Shown: positions 17,668 to 27,480, counted from the stretch's first letter. The stretch: 64,000 nt of DNA from Bacillus infantis (GCF_020171945.1 NZ_JAIVAP010000014.1:1-64000); one strand, 5' to 3'. The notes: generated by a model from the letters alone, not told the origin. Program-made: numbers and translations.

Positions 17668-18658
17668 TGGCTGCACCTCCTGATTCATCATGAAGAAAGC
17701 ATCTTACCGTATGCACCGGAGAATTTCCCTGGTACAGCTCCGGCGTTTCGGACAGGCAGCGGTCATGGACAAATTCGCATCTTGCCGCAAAGCGGCAGCC
17801 ATGCTTGACTGAGCCGGGCTTTGGGACATTTCCCGGTATCGAGTACAGCCTGTCCTTCCTCTCCCTTATATCGGGGACTGACTGGAGAAGCCCGATTGTA
17901 TATGGGTGCTTGGCATTTTTGAAGATTTCCCTGACAGGCGCTTCCTCAACTACCTTTCCTGCATACATGACAATGACCCTTTCGCAGACCTCGGCAACAA
18001 CGCCAAGGTCATGGGTGATCATCACGATGGCCGTATCAAGCTTTTTATTCAAGTCCTTCATAAGAGCGAGGATCTGGGCCTGGATCGTCACATCAAGCGC
18101 TGTTGTCGGTTCATCTGCGATCAGCAGCTTCGGATGGCAGGAGAGGGCCATGGCAATCATCACCCTTTGCCTCATCCCTCCTGAAAGCTGGTGCGGATAT
18201 TCCTTCATGATCTGCTCTGCCCTCGGCAGCCCTACAAGCTTCAGCATTTCTACAGCCTGGCTGGCCGCTTCCTTTTTCTTTATCTTCTTATGTATCGTAA
18301 TGCCCTCCACCAGCTGGCTGCCGATGGTGAACAGCGGGTTCAGGGAAGTCATCGGCTCCTGGAAAATCATTGCCACTTCATTCCCTCTTATTTCCCTCAT
18401 CCTGCTCTCTGAAGCTGCAACCAGGTCCTCGCCATTCAGCAGAATCTCGCCGCCAACGATTTTTCCGGGCGGCTGGGGGATCAGCTTCATGATCGACAGC
18501 GATGTCACGCTTTTGCCGCAGCCTGATTCGCCTACTATTCCCAGAATTTCACCTTTACGGACCGAAAAACTGATTTCATCCACAGCTGGTATTTCTCCAT
18601 CTGAAGAAAAAAAGGAGGTTTTCAGCTGCTTTACATCTAAAACGGGAGCTTGACTCAC
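17648..18658 (-). CDS. appD: Oligopeptide ABC transporter ATPase AppD/OppD type
   Basis: 336-residue ABC ATPase starting at GTG 18656-18658 (GGAG eight bases upstream). Walker A GESGCGKSV, signature LSGGMRQRVMIAMAL, Walker B LLIADEPTTALDVT, switch ITHDLGVVAEVC. The C-terminal oligo_HPY domain ends in a Cys cluster (CRFAARCEFVHDRC). First gene of the app operon, followed by AppF, with which it forms the ATPase pair of an oligopeptide importer. Confidence 0.92.
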   Translation of the reverse strand: MSQAPVLDVKQLKTSFFSSDGEIPAVDEISFSVRKGEILGIVGESGCGKSVTSLSIMKLIPQPPGKIVGGEILLNGEDLVAASESRMREIRGNEVAMIFQEPMTSLNPLFTIGSQLVEGITIHKKIKKKEAASQAVEMLKLVGLPRAEQIMKEYPHQLSGGMRQRVMIAMALSCHPKLLIADEPTTALDVTIQAQILALMKDLNKKLDTAIVMITHDLGVVAEVCERVIVMYAGKVVEEAPVREIFKNAKHPYTIGLLQSVPDIRERKDRLYSIPGNVPKPGSVKHGCRFAARCEFVHDRCLSETPELYQGNSPVHTVRCFLHDESGGAANGGSSA

Positions 18659-18744
18659 ACCATTACTCCTTCCTTTTTTCCATGCTGAAGCACTGGTCTT
18701 TCATGGATTCTTCTGACTTCTTGCAGTTTAAATGCTGTAAAACA

Positions 18745-18876
18745 GGGCATACGTCATGCCCCTTTAAATTTGTACCTTTGGTCACTATCTTTTTCTCATT
18801 CTATAAAAAAAGCCCATACAAGTCTACAGATTTTTCCAAATTATTTAAATATATTAAATTTTTAAAAACATTCCAA
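18745..18876 (-). promoter_or_regulatory. Candidate app operon promoter and leader hairpin
   Basis: On the minus strand TTGGAA (18871-18876), 17-base spacer, TATATT (18848-18853). The leader of about 180 bases contains GGGCAT-ACGTC-ATGCCC (18745-18761) followed by TGTTTT, which could attenuate. The 18659-18966 interval has no gene and is otherwise AT-rich without recognised features. Confidence 0.35.
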
Positions 18877-18966
18877 GAACCGAAATACCTTTTGGGGGAT
18901 GGGACCGGCTTCCCCCATCATATGCCAGGCTCTTTTGTTATATGAGCAAAATTACCTGGTCTTAAC

Positions 18967-19019
18967 AAAAAAAGCCTCCCCCTTTACAGTTTGGTTTCTG
19001 TAAAAGAGGAGGTTTTTTT
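18967..19019 (-). terminator. ygaD terminator
   Basis: A two-part stem: AAAAAAAGCCTCC pairs with GGAGGTTTTTTT, and inside it TTTACAG pairs with CTGTAAA. The final T coincides with the first base of the ygaD stop codon on the other strand. Confidence 0.85.
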
Positions 19020-20767
19020 CAATGCTCCAGCTGCTGTACCTGGAATAGGTTATAATAATGACCTTGTCTGGCCATAAGTTCTTCATGATTGCCTATTTCG
19101 GCAATTTCCCCGTTCTCGATATGGACAATCCTGTCGGCATGGGTAATAGTTGAGAGCCGATGGGCTACAATAAAGGTGGTTCTGTCTTTAGCCAGCTTTT
19201 CCAAAGCCTCCTGGATGAGGTGCTCACTTTCCAGGTCAAGCGCGGATGTAGCTTCATCAAGTATCAGGATCGGCGGATTCTTCAGGAATATCCTGGCAAT
19301 TGCCACCCTCTGCTTTTGCCCTCCTGACAGCTTTACGCCCCTTTCTCCGACTTTCGTCTCATAAGCATCAGGAAGGTTCATGATGAAATCATGAGCATTG
19401 GCAGCCTTGGCAGCTGCAATCACTTCTTCATCACTCGCATGCGGCTTGCCGAGAAGGATATTTGTTTTAACGGATTCACTAAAAAGAATATTATCCTGCA
19501 ATACAATTCCGATCTTATCACGGAGTGAACGTACCTTAAACCGCCTGATATCTGTCCCATCAAGCAGGATCTCCCCCTTTGTCACGTCGTAAAAACGGGG
19601 GATCAGGCTGATCAAGGAAGATTTTCCTCCTCCGCTCATGCCAACAAGGGCAATGGTCTCGCCCTGCCGGACATCAAGGGAAATATCTTTTAAGACAGTT
19701 TCTTCTTCCTTATCGTATGAAAAATCCACATCCTTGAATTCAATATGGCCCTTCACATCGGTCACTTCAATGCTGTCCGGGGAATCATCGATGTCGTATT
19801 TCTCGTCAGCCAGTTCAAACACCCGGTCCATCGATGCAATCGACTGTGTCAGGGTTGTGGAAGAATTGACAAGCCGGCGGAGCGGGTTATAAAGCCTGTC
19901 AATATAGGCGATAAAAGCCATCATGGTTCCAATCGACAAATCGCCCTGTATGACCTCATAGCCTGAGTAGCCAATAACGATCAATGGCGCTATATCGGTT
20001 ATGGTGTTAACGACAGCGAAGGCTTTTGCATTCCATTTTGTATGGTCAATGGCTTTCTCCAGGAAATTTTTATTTTGGCTGTCAAACTGCTTCTGCTCAT
20101 GGTCTTCAATGGCAAAGCTTTTTACAACGGCCATTCCCTGGACACGTTCATGCAAATATCCCTGGACCTCGGCGAGAGCCTGGGACCTCACCCGGGTCAG
20201 CTTTCTAAGGTTCCCGAAGAAGTACCTGACACTGAAAGCATAGAATGGGAAAAGAATCAGGGAAACGATCGTCAGTGTAATATCCATATTGAACATAATC
20301 ACGACTGCGATAATGATTGTTGCAATATCAAGCCATAGGTTCATAAGGCCTGTCACAACAAAGGTCTTTGTCTGTTCGACATCATTGATGACCCTTGAAA
20401 TGATTTCCCCTGCCCTGTTATTGGAATAAAACTTAAAGCTGAGCTTCTGGATATGGTGAAACAGACTATCACGGATATCATAAAGAATTTTGCTGGCTGT
20501 CCATTGTGCGAAATACTGCCTGTAATACTCAATTGGCGGACGGGCCAGTACAAAGATAACGATCATAACTCCCATGATCCATAGCAGCCTTTCCGTTTTT
20601 CCGCTCTGGGACAGTAGGTCGTTCCCGACGATATCATCAATTACATATTTAATTAGAAGCGGAATCAAAAGCGGAATCGCAAATTTTATGATGCCTATTA
20701 AAAGTGTGCCGATTATTTGCAGCCGGTACGGCTTAACAAATTTCATATATCTTTTGATGCTGTCCAA
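19019..20767 (-). CDS. ygaD: YgaD-like ABC transporter, fused membrane and ATPase domains
   Basis: 582 residues: an exporter-type six-helix ABC membrane domain (about 1-310) followed by the ATPase domain with Walker [10 protein letters not shown] (about 370), signature [14 protein letters not shown], Walker [13 protein letters not shown] and the H-switch IVAHRLST. It forms a homodimeric or heterodimeric exporter of lipid/drug type; the substrate is unknown. Start is TTG at 20765-20767 with AAGGGGGGCAGC upstream. Adjacent to the ygaC homologue as in B. subtilis, where ygaE follows; here the app operon intervenes. Confidence 0.9.
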   Translation of the reverse strand: MDSIKRYMKFVKPYRLQIIGTLLIGIIKFAIPLLIPLLIKYVIDDIVGNDLLSQSGKTERLLWIMGVMIVIFVLARPPIEYYRQYFAQWTASKILYDIRDSLFHHIQKLSFKFYSNNRAGEIISRVINDVEQTKTFVVTGLMNLWLDIATIIIAVVIMFNMDITLTIVSLILFPFYAFSVRYFFGNLRKLTRVRSQALAEVQGYLHERVQGMAVVKSFAIEDHEQKQFDSQNKNFLEKAIDHTKWNAKAFAVVNTITDIAPLIVIGYSGYEVIQGDLSIGTMMAFIAYIDRLYNPLRRLVNSSTTLTQSIASMDRVFELADEKYDIDDSPDSIEVTDVKGHIEFKDVDFSYDKEEETVLKDISLDVRQGETIALVGMSGGGKSSLISLIPRFYDVTKGEILLDGTDIRRFKVRSLRDKIGIVLQDNILFSESVKTNILLGKPHASDEEVIAAAKAANAHDFIMNLPDAYETKVGERGVKLSGGQKQRVAIARIFLKNPPILILDEATSALDLESEHLIQEALEKLAKDRTTFIVAHRLSTITHADRIVHIENGEIAEIGNHEELMARQGHYYNLFQVQQLEH

Positions 20768-20821
20768 TTGCTGCCCCCCTTAATGCTCTCTCTATAGAAT
20801 ACCTCTTTTAAACAGATAAAA

Positions 20822-20846
20822 ACCTGTTGAAACAAGGTCAACAGGT
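20822..20846 (-). terminator. ntdP (ygaC) terminator
   Basis: ACCTGTTGA (20822-20830) and TCAACAGGT (20838-20846), perfect 9-bp stem followed on the minus strand by TTTTT. Confidence 0.85.
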
Positions 20847-20874
20847 GCTACACAGGCTTTTTTTATCCTTAATA

Positions 20875-21405
20875 TCAGCGTCTGTAGGTTAAATATCTCT
20901 CATACCAAATGTCAATAAAATCCGGGGCAAAAGGCCCTTTCCGCTGGCGGATCCACTGGATCAGTTTATCGACATTCGCTTTTAATATCTTGTCGATGAC
21001 TTCTGGATAGTTCATTTCCTTCCGGTGCCGCTCATATTCATCTTCATCGAGAAGATTGAATGTCATATCCGGAAAGACCTTGATATCCAAATCATAATCA
21101 ATATACTTCAGCGCTTCGCCGTCAAATATGAAAGGAGAGCTGATATTGCAGTAATAATACACGCCATCCTCCCGGATCATCCCAATGATATTGAACCAGT
21201 ACTGTGAATGAAAATAACAGATTGCCGGCTCCCGGGTCACCCAGGTTCTCCCATCGGATTCCGTCACAATGGTCCTGTCATTTCCTCCGATCACAAGGCT
21301 TTGTGTCCCTTTTAGAACGGTCGTTTCCTCCCAGACGCGATGGATGTGCCCATTGTGTTTGTAGCTGTGTATTTGCATCGGTTCTCCTTCGATGGGTACG
21401 CCCAT
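20875..21405 (-). CDS. ntdP: Nucleoside tri/diphosphatase YgaC (DUF402)
   Basis: 176-residue DUF402 protein, strongly resembling B. subtilis YgaC (UPF0374). Members hydrolyse nucleoside tri- and diphosphates with divalent metal. Conserved stretches seen: [17 protein letters not shown] at the N-terminus, [12 protein letters not shown] (Asp-rich metal site) and [17 protein letters not shown] at the C-terminus. The frame is open 15 codons further, but ATG at 21403-21405 has AGGGGAGAAGAA upstream and matches the usual N-terminus MGxPxEGE. Own terminator downstream. Confidence 0.9.
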   Translation of the reverse strand: MGVPIEGEPMQIHSYKHNGHIHRVWEETTVLKGTQSLVIGGNDRTIVTESDGRTWVTREPAICYFHSQYWFNIIGMIREDGVYYYCNISSPFIFDGEALKYIDYDLDIKVFPDMTFNLLDEDEYERHRKEMNYPEVIDKILKANVDKLIQWIRQRKGPFAPDFIDIWYERYLTYRR

Positions 21406-21545
21406 TTCTTCTCCCCTACTTTCATTCCCAAACGCTTTGCAACCTATCAAATGACTTGCACAAGTTTCCTAAAACGACAAAAGGCAACAAAGAACGTATT
21501 ATTTCCTATTATTATAACGGTTAAAGAAAGAATTTAAAACAAAGA

Positions 21546-21569
21546 GCCATTGAAAAATCTTTCAATGGC
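21546..21569 (-). terminator. ygaB terminator
   Basis: GCCATTGAAA (21546-21555) and TTTCAATGGC (21560-21569), perfect 10-bp stem; on the minus strand TCTTTGTTTT follows. Confidence 0.8.
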
Positions 21570-21645
21570 CCGATCAATCCCATATAGTCTTTCATAAAGT
21601 GCAAAGATCCTGCCATTTCCCTGACTTCTCCCCGATGCACAGCTT

Positions 21646-21900
21646 TCAGCCGCAGGTCAGATTCACTTCCTGATAAGACCTGATTACCTCTTCCGTCTGG
21701 GCTTCAAACACCCGGTGGATTTCTCGCAATTCTTCTTTCATGCGGTGGATTTCAAACTGGACGCTTTCCAGCTCTGTTTCCTCCTGGATTATTTTCAGCT
21801 CATGCTCAATTTCCTGGCAGCGTTCCAGTTCGGACTGAAGAAACAGGAGCTTTTCCATTGTTTTCATCTGTTCAGATACCAGCAGGTCAAAAGTGCTCAT
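21646..21900 (-). CDS. ygaB: YgaB-like small coiled-coil protein
   Basis: 84-residue protein from ATG 21898-21900 (GTG at 21907 is an alternative). Almost entirely charged alpha-helix with heptad leucines/isoleucines (MEKLLFLQSELERCQEIEHEL, split here for its coiled-coil pattern), no signal peptide or membrane span. Resembles B. subtilis YgaB, whose function is unknown; position between the sspE and ygaC homologues supports it. Confidence 0.75.
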   Translation of the reverse strand: MSTFDLLVSEQMKTMEKLLFLQSELERCQEIEHELKIIQEETELESVQFEIHRMKEELREIHRVFEAQTEEVIRSYQEVNLTCG

Positions 21901-22002
21901 ACAGGTCACCGTCCCAATTTCAGATTCTACCTATGTATTTCGGCTTTGCCCCAATCTTTCCTTTGACTAGTTCTGCTGATTGAAAGGAAGTTTTGTCGAA
22001 TA

Positions 22003-22128
22003 TAGAAAAGCGGAAGCGCTTTGCCCACCCCCGACAAGCAGAAGACAAGACTCCCGGAAAGGCGTTCTTTGCCTTTTTGGGAGGCTTGGCTTCTGACCTC
22101 GAGGGGGTAAGCGCTGGAGCTGGACAAT
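22003..22128. repeat. Dispersed multi-stem repeat family, copy 1
   Basis: Begins TAGAAAAGCGGAAGCGCT and ends GGAGCTGGACAAT, like the copies at 23968, 24093 and 35742. The outer ends pair (AGCGCTT / AAGCGCT, then CCCCC / GGGGG), and the centre forms CTCCC...AAAGGC-GTTCTTT-GCCTTT...GGGAG. Each copy has different stem sequence with pairing kept. Confidence 0.85.
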
Positions 22129-22253
22129 GTTCGAAGTGGAAATCTGCTTACCAAACTTTTTTAGAAAAGCGCAATCGCTATAATCGTAAAGCTCTTTTCG
22201 TAAAGATTGTTGCTATAAAATTTTTTAAAAGGGATCGTTAGCAAGCTTTAAAA

Positions 22254-22438
22254 TAAGCGGAGATTCTCCGCTTAGGATGCTGAATATGGCACGGAGGGGT
22301 GTATATAAGCGGAGAATTTCCGGTTAAGCAAAGCGGAGTTGTCAATTTTTTTGTTTTTTGAGTCGATAGGCGGAATTTCTCCATCTATTTGAGCTATTTT
22401 TAAAGCTTTTTTGAAAATAGAGGGAATTTCTCCGCTTA
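22254..22438. repeat. Degenerate array of 21-bp palindromes, about 52-bp spacing
   Basis: TAAGCGGAG-ATT-CTCCGCTTA (22254-22274, perfect), TAAGCGGAGAATTTCCGGTTA (split as arms TAAGCGGA and TTTCCGGTTA, 22306-22326), TAGGCGGAA...TCTCCATCTA (22367-22387) and TAGAGGGAA...CTCCGCTTA (22418-22438). Offsets are 52, 61 and 51 bp, with a half-site AAGCGGAG near 22331. It fills most of the gene-free interval between the ygaB start and the sspE terminator; 22129-22253 shows nothing else. Confidence 0.7.
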
Positions 22439-22552
22439 TTTTTCAGCCTGTCACTGATTCCCTCATTCAGGTCAGGGCAGGTCCGCTCTTTTATGGCTGG
22501 GCAGGGATACCCTTAAATAAGAATAGCAAAAGCAACAAGAACAAAATAAAAA

Positions 22553-22585
22553 GAAGGCACTCTTTGCGGATAAAAGAGTGCCTTC
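22553..22585 (-). terminator. sspE terminator
   Basis: GAAGGCACTCTT (22553-22564) and AAGAGTGCCTTC (22574-22585), 12-bp stem followed on the minus strand by TTTTTATTTT. Confidence 0.9.
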
Positions 22586-22593
22586 CCGTACAA

Positions 22594-22791
22594 TTAGCGG
22601 CTTTGTTTGCCAGCGTTTTGACCTTTGCGGGCTTCAGCCTGCTGGTTTTGCTGACGTACTTCTTGAACGTTTGTTTCGCTAGCGAACTCAGTGCCGTATT
22701 GACCTTGCTGGCCTTGAGAAGCTTGAGCGTTTTGCTGGCGCACTTCCTGGATGTTAGTGCCAGCTTGAGATTGGTTTTGTCCTTTTGCCAT
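22594..22791 (-). CDS. sspE: Gamma-type small acid-soluble spore protein
   Basis: 65 residues, very rich in Gln, Ala, Asn and Gly, with the two gamma-SASP repeats: TNIQEVRQQNAQ and TNVQEVRQQNQQ, and the GPR protease site EFASETNV. Gamma-SASP does not bind DNA; it is an amino-acid reserve made in the forespore and degraded at germination. GGAGGTGATTAAC precedes the ATG. Located next to fabL as in B. subtilis. A sigma-G promoter is expected in the 86-bp gap upstream, but I could not see a convincing one. Confidence 0.95.
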   Translation of the reverse strand: MAKGQNQSQAGTNIQEVRQQNAQASQGQQGQYGTEFASETNVQEVRQQNQQAEARKGQNAGKQSR

Positions 22792-22877
22792 TGTTAATCA
22801 CCTCCACGACTATTAATTTAACCAGCCGCAGAGAAAATATCCTTTAATTTTCAGGAAAAAAATTCTAATTTCATGTG

Positions 22878-23696
<819 letters not shown>

Positions 23697-23745
23697 TTAT
23701 AACACTAATCCTAATCAACAGGCTCAAAAAGAAAGGAAGGAATGT

Positions 23746-23970
23746 ATGTACGTCGGAAGGGATATGACTGAACTAACCATGGTGAAAAAGAAGGAATGGA
23801 AGGACAGCGAACTCGCCTTTTTCCATCATTCCATGCAGCAGGTAGTCCCCTACCTCAATGCGGAGGGACAAACCATCCACCGGGAAATCATAGAAGAAAT
23901 CGAAAGCCGCGGCGGCCTTAAAAGGCAGGAAGCTGATTACACACATGGGACACGGGTCAGTTATGAATAG
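23746..23970 (+). CDS. yfhS: YfhS-like small protein
   Basis: 74-residue soluble protein starting MYVGRDMTELTMVKKKEWKDSELAFFHHSM (given here in full only to show its charged nature is avoided; key parts are MYVGRDMTEL and HREIIEEIESRGG). It sits between fabL and mutY on the opposite strand, as yfhS does in B. subtilis; function unknown. AAAGGAAGGA precedes ATG 23746. Its stop codon TAG (23968-23970) is also the first three bases of a dispersed repeat, so the C-terminus may have been fixed by insertion of that repeat. Confidence 0.75.
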   Translation: MYVGRDMTELTMVKKKEWKDSELAFFHHSMQQVVPYLNAEGQTIHREIIEEIESRGGLKRQEADYTHGTRVSYE

Positions 23971-24243
23971 AAATGCTGAGGCGGCTTGCCCAGAGCCTAA
24001 AAGCATAAGACGCGGCAGAATAAAAGGCGTTCTTTGCCTTTAATTCTGCTGTGGCTTATGACTCGAGGCTCTAGCCGCCGGAGCTGGACAATTAGAAATG
24101 CGGAGGCGACTGTTCAGGTGCGACAAGCATAAGGCGCTTTGGAATTGAAGGTGTTCTTTGCCTTCGGTTCCAAAGTGACTTATGACTCGAGCAGCTAGGA
24201 GCCGGAGCTGGACAATTAGAAATGCGGAAGCGGCTTGCCCAGG
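23968..24243. repeat. Tandem pair of dispersed multi-stem repeats plus a truncated third
   Basis: Copy 2 is 23968-24092, copy 3 is 24093-24216, and a third begins at 24217 and stops near 24243 (TAGAAATGCGGAAGCGGCTTGC part only). Each runs from TAGAAATGC to GGAGCTGGACAAT. Copy 2 outer stem is GGCGGC/GCCGCC with AGAGCC/GGCTCT; its central stem is CAGAAT...ATTCTG. Copy 3 has TTTGGAA...TTCCAAA in that position. Both share GCATAAG / CTTATGACTCGAG. The interval between yfhS and mutY otherwise has no gene. Confidence 0.88.
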
Positions 24244-24266
24244 TTATTTATTGAAAGCAGCCAAAA

Positions 24267-24292
24267 AACAGCAGGGCTACCCCCCTGCTGTT
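24267..24292 (-). terminator. mutY terminator
   Basis: AACAGCAGGG (24267-24276) and CCCTGCTGTT (24283-24292), perfect 10-bp stem, T-run on the minus strand. Confidence 0.88.
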
Positions 24293-24293
24293 C

Positions 24294-25391
24294 CTATTTA
24301 TACTCCTGCACCTGCTTCAGCATTTTCTGATGGGAAACCGGGAAGGCATATGCCTTCAGCTCTTCTTCGGTCACAAGCTTCAGGTCGCTCCGTTCTTCTT
24401 CCAGGGAAAGGAGCGTCCCTTTATAAACATGAATATGCCAGGTGAGGTGGGTAAACACATGATCAATCTGCCCTGTCATTTCAGCCGTTTTAATCACCGC
24501 GCCGTACTGCTCTTTGATCAGGTGTGCAAGCTGGTCTTTTTCATGTAAAAAAGCAAGATTGATTTCTGTATTGGGAAACTCCCACAGATTGGCCAGCAGG
24601 CCCTTCTCAGGCCTTTTCCTGATCAGGTATCTCCCCTCGCCGTCCTGAAGCACAACAGCTGCAATCTGGACGTCCTTCTGCTTTTTGTTCTTCGTCTTTA
24701 TTGGCAGTTCACTCTGCTTGCCTTCATAAAAGGCATGGCAATGCTCCCGGACAGGGCACAGCAGACAGGATGGCGACGTCGGGGTGCAGATCAGTGCCCC
24801 CAATTCCATGAGTGCCTGGTTGAAGAATGACGGGTTTTCGTGTGAAATGAGCTCCCGCACCGCCTCTTCAAATACTTTGCGGGTTGCAGGCTTTGCAATA
24901 TCCTCCCAGATGGAGAGGATCCTTGACAGCACCCTCATCACATTGCCATCGACGGCCGGCTCCGGAATTCCGTAGGCAATGCTCAAAATTGCCCCTGCTG
25001 TATAAGGGCCGATCCCTTTTAATGAGGAAATTTCCTTCGGATTATCTGGGACCCTGCCGCCGTACTGCTCATGAACCTCCCTCACAGCTGACTGCAGGTT
25101 CCTGGCTCTGGAATAATAGCCAAGCCCCTCCCATGCTTTCAGCACCTTGTCTTCCTCAGCCTCTGCAAGCGCCTCTATTGTCGGAAATTGTTCAATGAAC
25201 CGGTTGAAATATGGAATGACTGTGTCGACCCTTGTCTGCTGGAGCATGATTTCCGATACCCATACCTTATAGGGATCCTGGTCCTGCCGCCATGGCAGTG
25301 TCCGCTGTTCCTGTTCAAACCAGCCGATCAGGTCCTGGCGGAAGGTTTCTTTATCAAATGCATCTAAATTGGCTAATGCTGTTTTTTTCAA
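24294..25391 (-). CDS. mutY: A/G-specific adenine DNA glycosylase
   Basis: 365 residues. N-terminal HhH-GPD glycosylase: catalytic Glu in [11 protein letters not shown], helix-hairpin-helix [13 protein letters not shown] with the catalytic Asp in [14 protein letters not shown], and the 4Fe-4S loop C-x6-C-x2-C-x5-C in [17 protein letters not shown]. The C-terminal 130 residues form the NUDIX-like domain that recognises 8-oxoguanine. It removes adenine mispaired with 8-oxoG. A small conserved gene of unknown role ends 49 bases upstream on the same strand and may be co-transcribed. Confidence 0.95.
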   Translation of the reverse strand: MKKTALANLDAFDKETFRQDLIGWFEQEQRTLPWRQDQDPYKVWVSEIMLQQTRVDTVIPYFNRFIEQFPTIEALAEAEEDKVLKAWEGLGYYSRARNLQSAVREVHEQYGGRVPDNPKEISSLKGIGPYTAGAILSIAYGIPEPAVDGNVMRVLSRILSIWEDIAKPATRKVFEEAVRELISHENPSFFNQALMELGALICTPTSPSCLLCPVREHCHAFYEGKQSELPIKTKNKKQKDVQIAAVVLQDGEGRYLIRKRPEKGLLANLWEFPNTEINLAFLHEKDQLAHLIKEQYGAVIKTAEMTGQIDHVFTHLTWHIHVYKGTLLSLEEERSDLKLVTEEELKAYAFPVSHQKMLKQVQEYK

Positions 25392-25439
25392 TTTTGATCC
25401 TCCGGATGTTAAACTTCCATGAAATATGGGAATATAATA

Positions 25440-25754
25440 TTAAAGTTTCTTTTTCAAAGCCCAGAATCGGATTTCTTCGAGACCGCCGGGTATGAAGCTG
25501 TCCAGGCAGCCGAATGCAGAGTGCCCGCTTGAGCTTCTCAGCTTTTTCAGCGCGAAGTAATGGGCTTCTGTCGGCAGTGAGCAGGTTTCCGTAACGAACG
25601 AAGACTCATGGTCAGCCCCAGAGTAGACGAAGGAGATATCAGCTGCTTCATACACTGGGAGAAGCGCTGCTATTTTTTCGATTGAGCTTTTAAAAAGATT
25701 CAAATCTGCTGGATGTACTTCATACTGCAAAAACATTTGGATTTCATGCTTCAT
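25440..25754 (-). CDS. Conserved hypothetical protein upstream of mutY
   Basis: 104 residues beginning MKHEIQMFLQYEV, with an alternating beta-alpha pattern like an antibiotic-biosynthesis-monooxygenase or stress-dimer fold (QMFLQYEV, ADISFVYSG, ETCSLPT). No signal peptide or membrane segment. I recognise it only as a protein found beside mutY in Bacillaceae; function unknown. The gap to mutY is 48 bp, so the two are likely one transcription unit. Confidence 0.65.
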   Translation of the reverse strand: MKHEIQMFLQYEVHPADLNLFKSSIEKIAALLPVYEAADISFVYSGADHESSFVTETCSLPTEAHYFALKKLRSSSGHSAFGCLDSFIPGGLEEIRFWALKKKL

Positions 25755-25872
25755 ATTATATTGGCAGCTCCTTTAACGTAAACCATTAATGGCTTTGATG
25801 ACAAGCTTTTTACTGATAAAATACAGAAACAGCGCAACTTAAGATTATTCCATGGAAGGAGGTTCTTTCCTC

Positions 25873-26853
25873 TTGGATACAGGCACACATGTTGTCATGG
25901 GCTTTGCACTCGGCGGGCTTGCCACTCTGGATCCCGTCGTAGCAGATAGTACAGCAACAGCGACGAGCGTCATGATCGGGGCGCTCATCGGCTCTCAGGC
26001 CCCGGACATTGATACAGTATTGAAGCTTAGAAACAATGCAGTCTATATACGGAATCACAGGGGAATCACGCACAGCATCCCGGCTGTCATCCTGTGGCCG
26101 CTTGCAATCCTTGCGGTCATTTATCCATTCTTTCCTGAAGCAAATCTGCTTCACCTATGGATTTGGACATTTGGGGCAGTATTCCTTCATGTTTTTGTCG
26201 ACATATTTAACTCTTATGGGACACAGGCATTAAGGCCCTTTTCCTCAAAATGGGTCGCGTTGGGGATTATCAATACATTTGATCCCTTCATATTCGCGAT
26301 TCATGTTGCCGGATTATTCTTCTGGATAATGGGTGCACACCCCGGCTATACATTCCTGGCGATATACGCCGTACTGGTCGCATACTACATCATCCGCTTC
26401 CTTGCCCAGCGGGCCGTCCTGAAGTCAGTAAAAATCATTATTCCTGATGCTGTGGATATCATCGTCGCCCCTACGATGAAATTCCATCAATGGCGGCTGG
26501 CCATCATGACTAAACATCAATTTTTTGTCGGCCGCGCCAATAATGGGCATATCGATATCCTGGATCAGTTTAACAGGGTGCCGGTGCCGCAGACGCCTGT
26601 GCTGGAAGCTGCCAAAAAGGATAAAAATTTGTCGGCATTTCTTTCCTTCTCCCCTGTATACAGGTGGGAGGTAGAAAATCTCGAGGAATCATTCGAAGTC
26701 CGCTTCATTGATCTCAGATACCGCAGCAACGGACATTATCCATTCGTTGCCGTCGTTCAGCTCGACAAAGACCTGAATATCATTTCTTCTTATACTGGGT
26801 GGATCTTCAGTGAGGAGAAGCTGCGGAAGAAGCTCGATATTATACCAAATTAA
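25873..26853 (+). CDS. yfhP: YfhP-like membrane-bound metal-dependent hydrolase family protein
   Basis: 326 residues with the YdjM/YfhP metal-dependent hydrolase layout: MDTGTHVVMGFALGGL at the N-terminus, then SQAPDIDTVLKL and NHRGITHSIPAVI, supplying His and Asp metal ligands, and about four transmembrane helices up to residue 190, with a soluble C-terminal tail. B. subtilis YfhP has been reported as a negative regulator of the neighbouring yfhQ, fabL and sspE genes. TTG at 25873 is chosen as start: AAGGAGG lies ten bases before it, and the ATG at 25852 overlaps that ribosome binding site. Confidence 0.85.
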   Translation: MDTGTHVVMGFALGGLATLDPVVADSTATATSVMIGALIGSQAPDIDTVLKLRNNAVYIRNHRGITHSIPAVILWPLAILAVIYPFFPEANLLHLWIWTFGAVFLHVFVDIFNSYGTQALRPFSSKWVALGIINTFDPFIFAIHVAGLFFWIMGAHPGYTFLAIYAVLVAYYIIRFLAQRAVLKSVKIIIPDAVDIIVAPTMKFHQWRLAIMTKHQFFVGRANNGHIDILDQFNRVPVPQTPVLEAAKKDKNLSAFLSFSPVYRWEVENLEESFEVRFIDLRYRSNGHYPFVAVVQLDKDLNIISSYTGWIFSEEKLRKKLDIIPN

Positions 26854-26880
26854 AAAAGATGGCATTTTGCCATCTTTTTT
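26852..26880. terminator. Bidirectional terminator between yfhP and yfhJ
   Basis: AAAAAAGATGGCA (26852-26864) and TGCCATCTTTTTT (26868-26880), perfect 13-bp stem, overlapping the ends of both convergent genes. Confidence 0.9.
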
Positions 26881-27154
26881 AATGCAGATTTTTATCATCC
26901 TGCTCCTGGTCAAGCAGATCTTTATATTTAGGATTGCTGGCGACGAAGTCATGAAGCCTGCTGCCGTAGTTTTCAATCCACTGCCTGACAATCCTGTCTG
27001 TCATCTGGCTTCCTTTATACTCATAGCCCGCCTTTGCTCGGGTCGTCTCAAAATCATCCCATAAAAGCTCTACCCACGTACGCGCCTGGCTGTAAGTGAG
27101 ATTGCCGTTTTTCTCCATAAGAAGCTCAACCAGTCTTTCTTGTGTTTCAAACAT
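26879..27154 (-). CDS. yfhJ: YfhJ-like WVELL-motif protein
   Basis: 91-residue small soluble protein. It contains LTYSQARTWVELLWDDFE, the hallmark of the YfhJ/WVELL family, followed by GYEYKG and a helical tail. Function unknown. The frame is open 23 codons further upstream, but ATG 27152-27154 has GAGGTGCTG before it and matches the family N-terminus (MFETQERLVELL). In B. subtilis it lies beside sspK as here. Confidence 0.8.
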   Translation of the reverse strand: MFETQERLVELLMEKNGNLTYSQARTWVELLWDDFETTRAKAGYEYKGSQMTDRIVRQWIENYGSRLHDFVASNPKYKDLLDQEQDDKNLH

Positions 27155-27197
27155 AGACAGCACCTCTTTGCCAAATATTATTGTTATTGCAGTTCGT

Positions 27198-27227
27198 TCA
27201 TAAACCTGCTTTTTTAAACACATACTA
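27198..27227 (+). promoter_or_regulatory. Sigma-G-type promoter of sspK
   Basis: TCATA (27198-27202), 18-base spacer, CATACTA (27221-27227). The -10 is an exact match to the forespore sigma-G/sigma-F form and the -35 differs at one base. About 57 bases separate it from the sspK ATG. Confidence 0.65.
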
Positions 27228-27284
27228 TTCTTGCGTGGCTAATCAAGGCAGCACGCGCAAGCATACCACGAGGAGGGGAAACGG

Positions 27285-27458
27285 ATGCGGAACAAAGCAA
27301 AGAATTTCCCAAATCAGAGCCATAACAAGTTTGAAGGCGAGCCGCGGGCGAAAGCAGAATATGCTTCTAAACGCGCCGACGGGTCAATCAACACCCATCC
27401 GCAGGAACGCATGCGGGCGTCATCAAACCGTACAGATGATACACCTGAATTGTTTTAA
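27285..27458 (+). CDS. sspK: Small acid-soluble spore protein K
   Basis: 57-residue basic spore protein, [18 protein letters not shown] followed by [16 protein letters not shown] and [10 protein letters not shown]. This matches the SspK family: B. subtilis SspK shares [10 protein letters not shown] and YASKRADG and HPQERMRAS. It is a minor forespore-specific protein of unknown detailed role. AGGAGGGGAAACG precedes the ATG and a sigma-G promoter lies upstream. The last 10 residues (DDTPELF end) extend beyond the usual 50-residue length. Confidence 0.9.
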   Translation: MRNKAKNFPNQSHNKFEGEPRAKAEYASKRADGSINTHPQERMRASSNRTDDTPELF

Positions 27459-27480
27459 ACAATAATGAGGAGGTTTGATT

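Noticed and set aside
21204-21524. 106-codon plus-strand ORF opposite ntdP
   Set aside because: Antisense to a well-supported DUF402 gene, with no ribosome binding site.
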